64,000 nucleotides of DNA, taken from NCBI GenBank assembly GCA_010909165.1, contig VJWM01000126.1, positions 744,001-808,000 of the forward strand, given 5' to 3'. The DNA comes from Anthoceros angustus. Taxonomy: Eukaryota > Streptophyta > Anthocerotopsida > Anthocerotales > Anthocerotaceae. The position numbers were made by a program, and so were the translations under genes. Below, piece by piece: positions 60,403-64,000 of this stretch (positions within the stretch are counted from its first letter, which is position 1; every line of letters begins with the position of its first letter). The notes under the pieces were generated by a model. It was not told where the DNA came from. It searched no databases and worked only from the letters and a program-made list of their open reading frames with translations.

Positions 60403-60907
60403 ATGTGGAGCGAGTTGTTTTACAGGTCTTATGACCCCAAGAAGCCAATGCATCCTTTGTCATACGAGGAGCTTGATGCGCTGTTGCAACATGCGGAGGA
60501 CCACAACGACCTCATCTACCACATAGAGAACTACCCCTTGGACTTTGAAGTTCTTTTTCGACGAGGAACGTGTCGCAGTATTTGACCGACTCGACTTACA
60601 TCGCGAGAGTGCCTTCCAGAAGCTGGAAGCGCACTATTTCATGCATTCTCATTTTGATGGGTGGCCATTGGGTCCTAACGATCACTGCGAGGCCTCGCGG
60701 TCCAAGCACCCGGAGTCACTGGAGGACTTCAAGCTGTGGATGGCCAAGTTTCACTCCGACGGCTTGACTCACAGGCTGCACGGCTGGCCTCGATGCTATC
60801 GCCCCCTCCTGGATTTCATCTCAACGTCTTCTACGAATTGGACGCACGCCAACCATGACTTGTGGGAGGAGATGAACGACCTCTACATCATCGAGGACAG
60901 GGGTTAG
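60403..60907 (+). pseudogene. frame-disrupted ORF of unknown function
   Basis: A frame starting at the ATG at 60403 encodes MWSELFYRSYDPKKPMHPLS, then EELDALLQHAEDHNDLIYHI, and ends at a TGA after 60580. A second frame overlapping from about 60545 continues with the same character (KFFFDEERVAVFDRLDLHRE, HSHFDGWPLGPNDHCEAS, DFKLWMAKFHSDGLTHRLHG, LWEEMNDLYIIEDRG) to a stop at 60905-60907. One base around 60540-60560 appears to break a single protein of about 170 aa. Residue use (many W, H, D, F) is that of a real globular protein. I do not recognise the family. It could be a transposon-carried gene or a lineage-specific gene with an indel or sequencing error. Confidence 0.45.
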
Positions 60908-61964
60908 GACTGGTGGTCATGTGCTTTAGGCACCGTGGAGCAGGGGTTTTGTTAGGACTTGATTTAGGAGGCCTTCACGGTTTAGATTTGTAGGTTTCAT
61001 CATATCCCGCTTCCCACAGTTTTGACTTGACCAATTTTTGACGCTTCCCTCCGTGGTTTATTCCCACCCCTCGGCCAGATATCTGTGCTCACATTTTTGA
61101 ACTTGGCCCTCGAACACGATAATTTTTGAAGGGGGGGATATACTGACCCCCTTCGGCCGAGACAGCACCCCCTTGTCACGAAGAACACCTTACCTAGAAC
61201 AGCATATGTGCCCTACTTTGATAATGCACACACCCTTTCTGAGGCCATACCTTTGATAAAAGATGCACTTTCAAGTCTACACCCGAGAACTGGAGCACAA
61301 GAGGGTGTGGGCCCGCTTATGCTTTAGTAGAATGCATAGAGGCTGCCATTTCATATGTTTATTACAACCGAAAACTTTTACTTTCAAGTGGTGGAACACA
61401 ATGAAAACAACTTGTATTTAGGGAGTCTCAATGGTCGTGAGAACATTGCAACAAACAATCGCTAAAGGAGGAAGTGGTCATCATCGACAATAGTCATTCA
61501 AGAGTGCGGCCGGGCGACTCATCCATGCCTTGCGCCGAAATCGAGCCAAGTACCACCGCCATATTCCGGAGGCGGTCCATATCCTCCGCCTCGTTGTCGT
61601 TCTCCATTGCTTGCCTGCCTTCAATAGTATCATTCTTGGGCCTGCCCCCGACGGTGTCGATCACACACAAAGATCTAGGTCTCACGACCTCATCCAAAAG
61701 GTCGCCACCGTGTGGTCTTCAACCTTCCGCACTCAATGCAACCACTTGGGCTTTAAGGCAATGCCAACGTCCTTAAAATGAACAAAGTTAGTTGCCCATG
61801 CGCCCATGCAAGCATCCTTAAAATCAACAAAATTGAATTGTTGAGGAGGCACGAGGTTTGAATACGAAACCTATTCGTTACTACACTTATTTCCCAAACA
61901 CTAGACCAATCAGTACTTGTTAATTGAGGCGCTAAATATTTATTTTGAAAACAGTTTAGAGGAG

Positions 61965-62240
61965 GCCGCCTGGCGCCCATGGGTAGGCAGGTGTGCTAGG
62001 GGAGGGGCTGGCCGGCCGGCGCCCATGGGCAAGGCATGGCGTGTTGGTGGGGGATGGGGGCGGCCGGCCGGCGCCCAAGGGACGGCGTGTTGTTGGGGGC
62101 GCGCCCATGGCATGGGTGTGCTAGGAGGGCGCTGGCCGCCGCCAAGGGCGGAGGAGGGCCGGCCGGCGCCCATGGGCAGGGAGGCGCCGGGCGGCTACCA
62201 TGGCGGGCAGGCGGTTGGCGCGCCCATGGGTGGGGTGAGG
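61965..62240 (+). repeat. GC-rich array with palindromic GCGCCCATGGGC motifs, left copy
   Basis: The array is built from irregular repeats of GGCCGGCCGGCGCCCATGGG with GTGTGCTAGGGGAGGG-like spacers. Repeat length varies. It is a mirror-orientation relative of the array at 63730-64000. Confidence 0.8.
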
Positions 62241-63729
62241 AGCAGGCTACCGCTTCATGGAAGCCTAGCGGAAAGAAGCATTTGTTCTGGATTCTCCAGA
62301 AGGCGAAAGTAATAGCTACATTTGAGATGCTCAGTGCAGTCCGATTACTCAAGAACATGAGAGAGTACCAACTCCCATAATAAGGAATATTTTCCATCTC
62401 TTTCTTTTCTGTTTTGGTTGTGGCAGGAAGCGGGATGAAGCTTAACACCTACTGGCGGTGTGCCATACGTGCATGCTCAAGTTGAGCGTTTTAACATACT
62501 ACATATCTTCCTTGATGGAGATAGATAGCACGTGGTATCTCTATGTACATGCAAGAATATATTTGACTGCAGAACACGATAATTTTTGAAGGGGTTAATA
62601 ATCTAGAAGGGGTTTTCGCAAATAATCCGAAGGGGATTTTGATGGGCCCTAAAGCAGTTTTGAAGGCATTTTGAAAACAAGGGGTGTCACCCGAAAGTTA
62701 CTACTTTCCATCCAGCAATGTTTGGTCGAATGGTCGAAACCGAACCTTAGGGAATGATGCAAAGTAGGAACGGTGAGGAAGGCTTCACGGTGGACGATCA
62801 GAACTCGGGCTTTGGGATGGAAATGTGGTTTTGTTATGACACCACAAAAGCCACAGATGTGTATTTCCCAACACGAAACATCGAACGGACTTACAACATT
62901 AACTGGGACCCCGGAAAAGCGAGATTTCGTTCACTCATCCCGAGTTCAATCCATCGTCATCACTTGGTCCAGCTTCTCCTCCATTGTCATCACTATCTTC
63001 ACACTTTGACTCGCGGGTTGTATGAAACGCAACTCATGAGCTTATCCCTTATCGCTTTTTGTCCACCGCATACGAGATGTTTTTCGTTCAACACAAACCC
63101 ATGTCTGAGGATGATTTTATTTCATTCACAAATACCTCCTGTATGTTTTTAGGTAATGGATCTTATTCCCTTTTTCCTCGGCATTGGACCGGATGGGTTA
63201 CCACTCTGGCGGACTATTCACATATCTCCCTTCATACGCATCTGTGCTCGATAGTGGATAAGAAAGTGAGGTGGTGGTGCGTTTAGCTTCACGTCAATGA
63301 CCTCCCAATCCGAGAATGGCCTGTATGTCCGTATTGCAGCGCGCGGAAACATCCCTCTCGGTTCCGTTATGTCCCCATTCATCCGTGCCATTTCCGTTGC
63401 CTTCCGCATTTTGATATGCCCCAAAGTACATATCACGCGTGGGAGGTCCCTCAATAATGCCTCATCTAGCAAAGCTTCATCCGCACTTGAAGTGGTGCGT
63501 ATGATCCACTTACACGTGAAAACCACTTCCAAGGACTGTAGCACTAGCCCAATGTTATTCTCCACAATGATAGCAATCTCCTTCCGGTCCACCCAAAGGC
63601 TTCCCACCACTTGTACTCTTCATCACTATGGACGCAAATCTTTTAACCCTTCCAAATGGGCCACACCTTCCATCGGTGATAGGATACTTCCTTCTTGTCC
63701 CCCCTAGCTTCACCCATGCACCGTAGGAT

Positions 63730-64000
63730 GGTGCTAAGGGGCGCGCCCGACCGGCGCCCTCCCCCATGCCACACTCATGGGCGCCCGGCCGCGCCTCCCA
63801 GCACACCACCGCCCATGGCGCCGGCGGCGCCTCCCCTAACACACCACCGCCCATGGGCGCCGTCGCCACCGCCCATGGGCGCCGGCCGGCCGCGCCCTCC
63901 CCTAACACACACCATGGGCGCCGGCCGTCCTCCCCTAGCACACCGCCATGGGCGCCGCCGGCGCCCTCCCCTAGCACACCACCGCCCATGGGCGGCGGCC
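63730..64000 (-). repeat. GC-rich array with palindromic GCGCCCATGGGC motifs, right copy
   Basis: On the plus strand this reads CCCATGGGCGCCGGCCGGCC with CCCTCCCCTAACACAC-like spacers, the reverse complement of the unit at 61965-62240. It runs off the window edge, so its full length is unknown. Confidence 0.8.

Larger units (their letters stand above)
60908..64000. other. repeat-rich right end of the window
   Basis: No supportable gene. The string ACACGATAATTTTTGAAGGG occurs near 61118 and 62576, resembling polypurine-tract regions of LTR elements. Two GC-rich arrays of opposite orientation lie at 61965-62240 and 63730-64000. Between them, minus-strand frames at 63218-63610 and 63555-63710 have protein-like composition but no recognised motif. 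Confidence 0.5.

Noticed and set aside
61474-61781. ORFs of about 60-100 codons on both strands near 61.5 kb
   Set aside because: Mutually overlapping, no motif; likely chance or transposon debris.

Overview
The window looks like nuclear DNA of a land plant or close relative (streptophyte). The genes have many short exons separated by GT-AG introns, mostly of 80-200 bp. The recognisable products are plant families: the SOS1 Na+/H+ antiporter, the plant-specific MHX exchanger, GRV2/RME-8, and a CW-MBD protein of the plant MBD1/2/4/12 type. A KirBac/Kir-type potassium-channel gene, a class not expected in seed plants, together with the compact introns, points to a non-seed lineage such as a bryophyte or streptophyte alga. 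This placement is inference; the species cannot be read from the sequence.

Layout: (1) 2-1297, 3' end of an unrecognised gene on +. (2) 1.3-6.7 kb, AT-rich intergenic DNA with small repeats. (3) 6767-12796, SOS1 on + in 23 exons (1116 aa by my splice model), tail to tail with MHX on - (13331-15717, eight exons, 538 aa). (4) 15.7-20.2 kb, intergenic, with a 25-bp, 20-unit minisatellite. (5) 20263-21483, single-exon URI prefoldin gene on +. (6) 21.6-23.0 kb, a truncated FEX-like fragment on + abutting a frameshifted RSL1D1-like (ribosomal L1 domain) pseudogene on -. (7) 23.1-28.3 kb, AT-rich intergenic. (8) 28341-38648, GRV2/RME-8 on + in 23 exons (2612 aa), whose summed exon length is an exact multiple of three. 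(9) About 39.6-42.6 kb, a Kir-type channel gene on + with a non-canonical selectivity filter, tail to tail with (10) the CW-MBD gene on - (42839-44292). (11) 44.4-64.0 kb, repeat-dominated DNA: direct repeats, a GC-rich island, microsatellites, GTAGGG-rich complex repeats, a decayed 8.6-kb Ty3/gypsy LTR retrotransposon on - (50659-59261), a frame-disrupted unknown ORF (60403-60907) and two opposed GC-rich arrays at the right edge.

No operon-like cooperation is expected. Even so, the left two thirds hold several ion-handling genes (SOS1 for Na+, MHX for Mg2+/Zn2+, a FEX fragment for fluoride, a Kir-type channel for K+) beside housekeeping genes for endosomal trafficking (GRV2), prefoldin/RNA polymerase assembly (URI) and chromatin (CW-MBD). 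The most unusual item is the Kir-type gene, whose filter reads T-F-G-G-S where T-I/V-G-Y/F-G is expected. Exon borders were set by hand from frame continuity, GT/AG signals and remembered family sequences; no alignment software was run.
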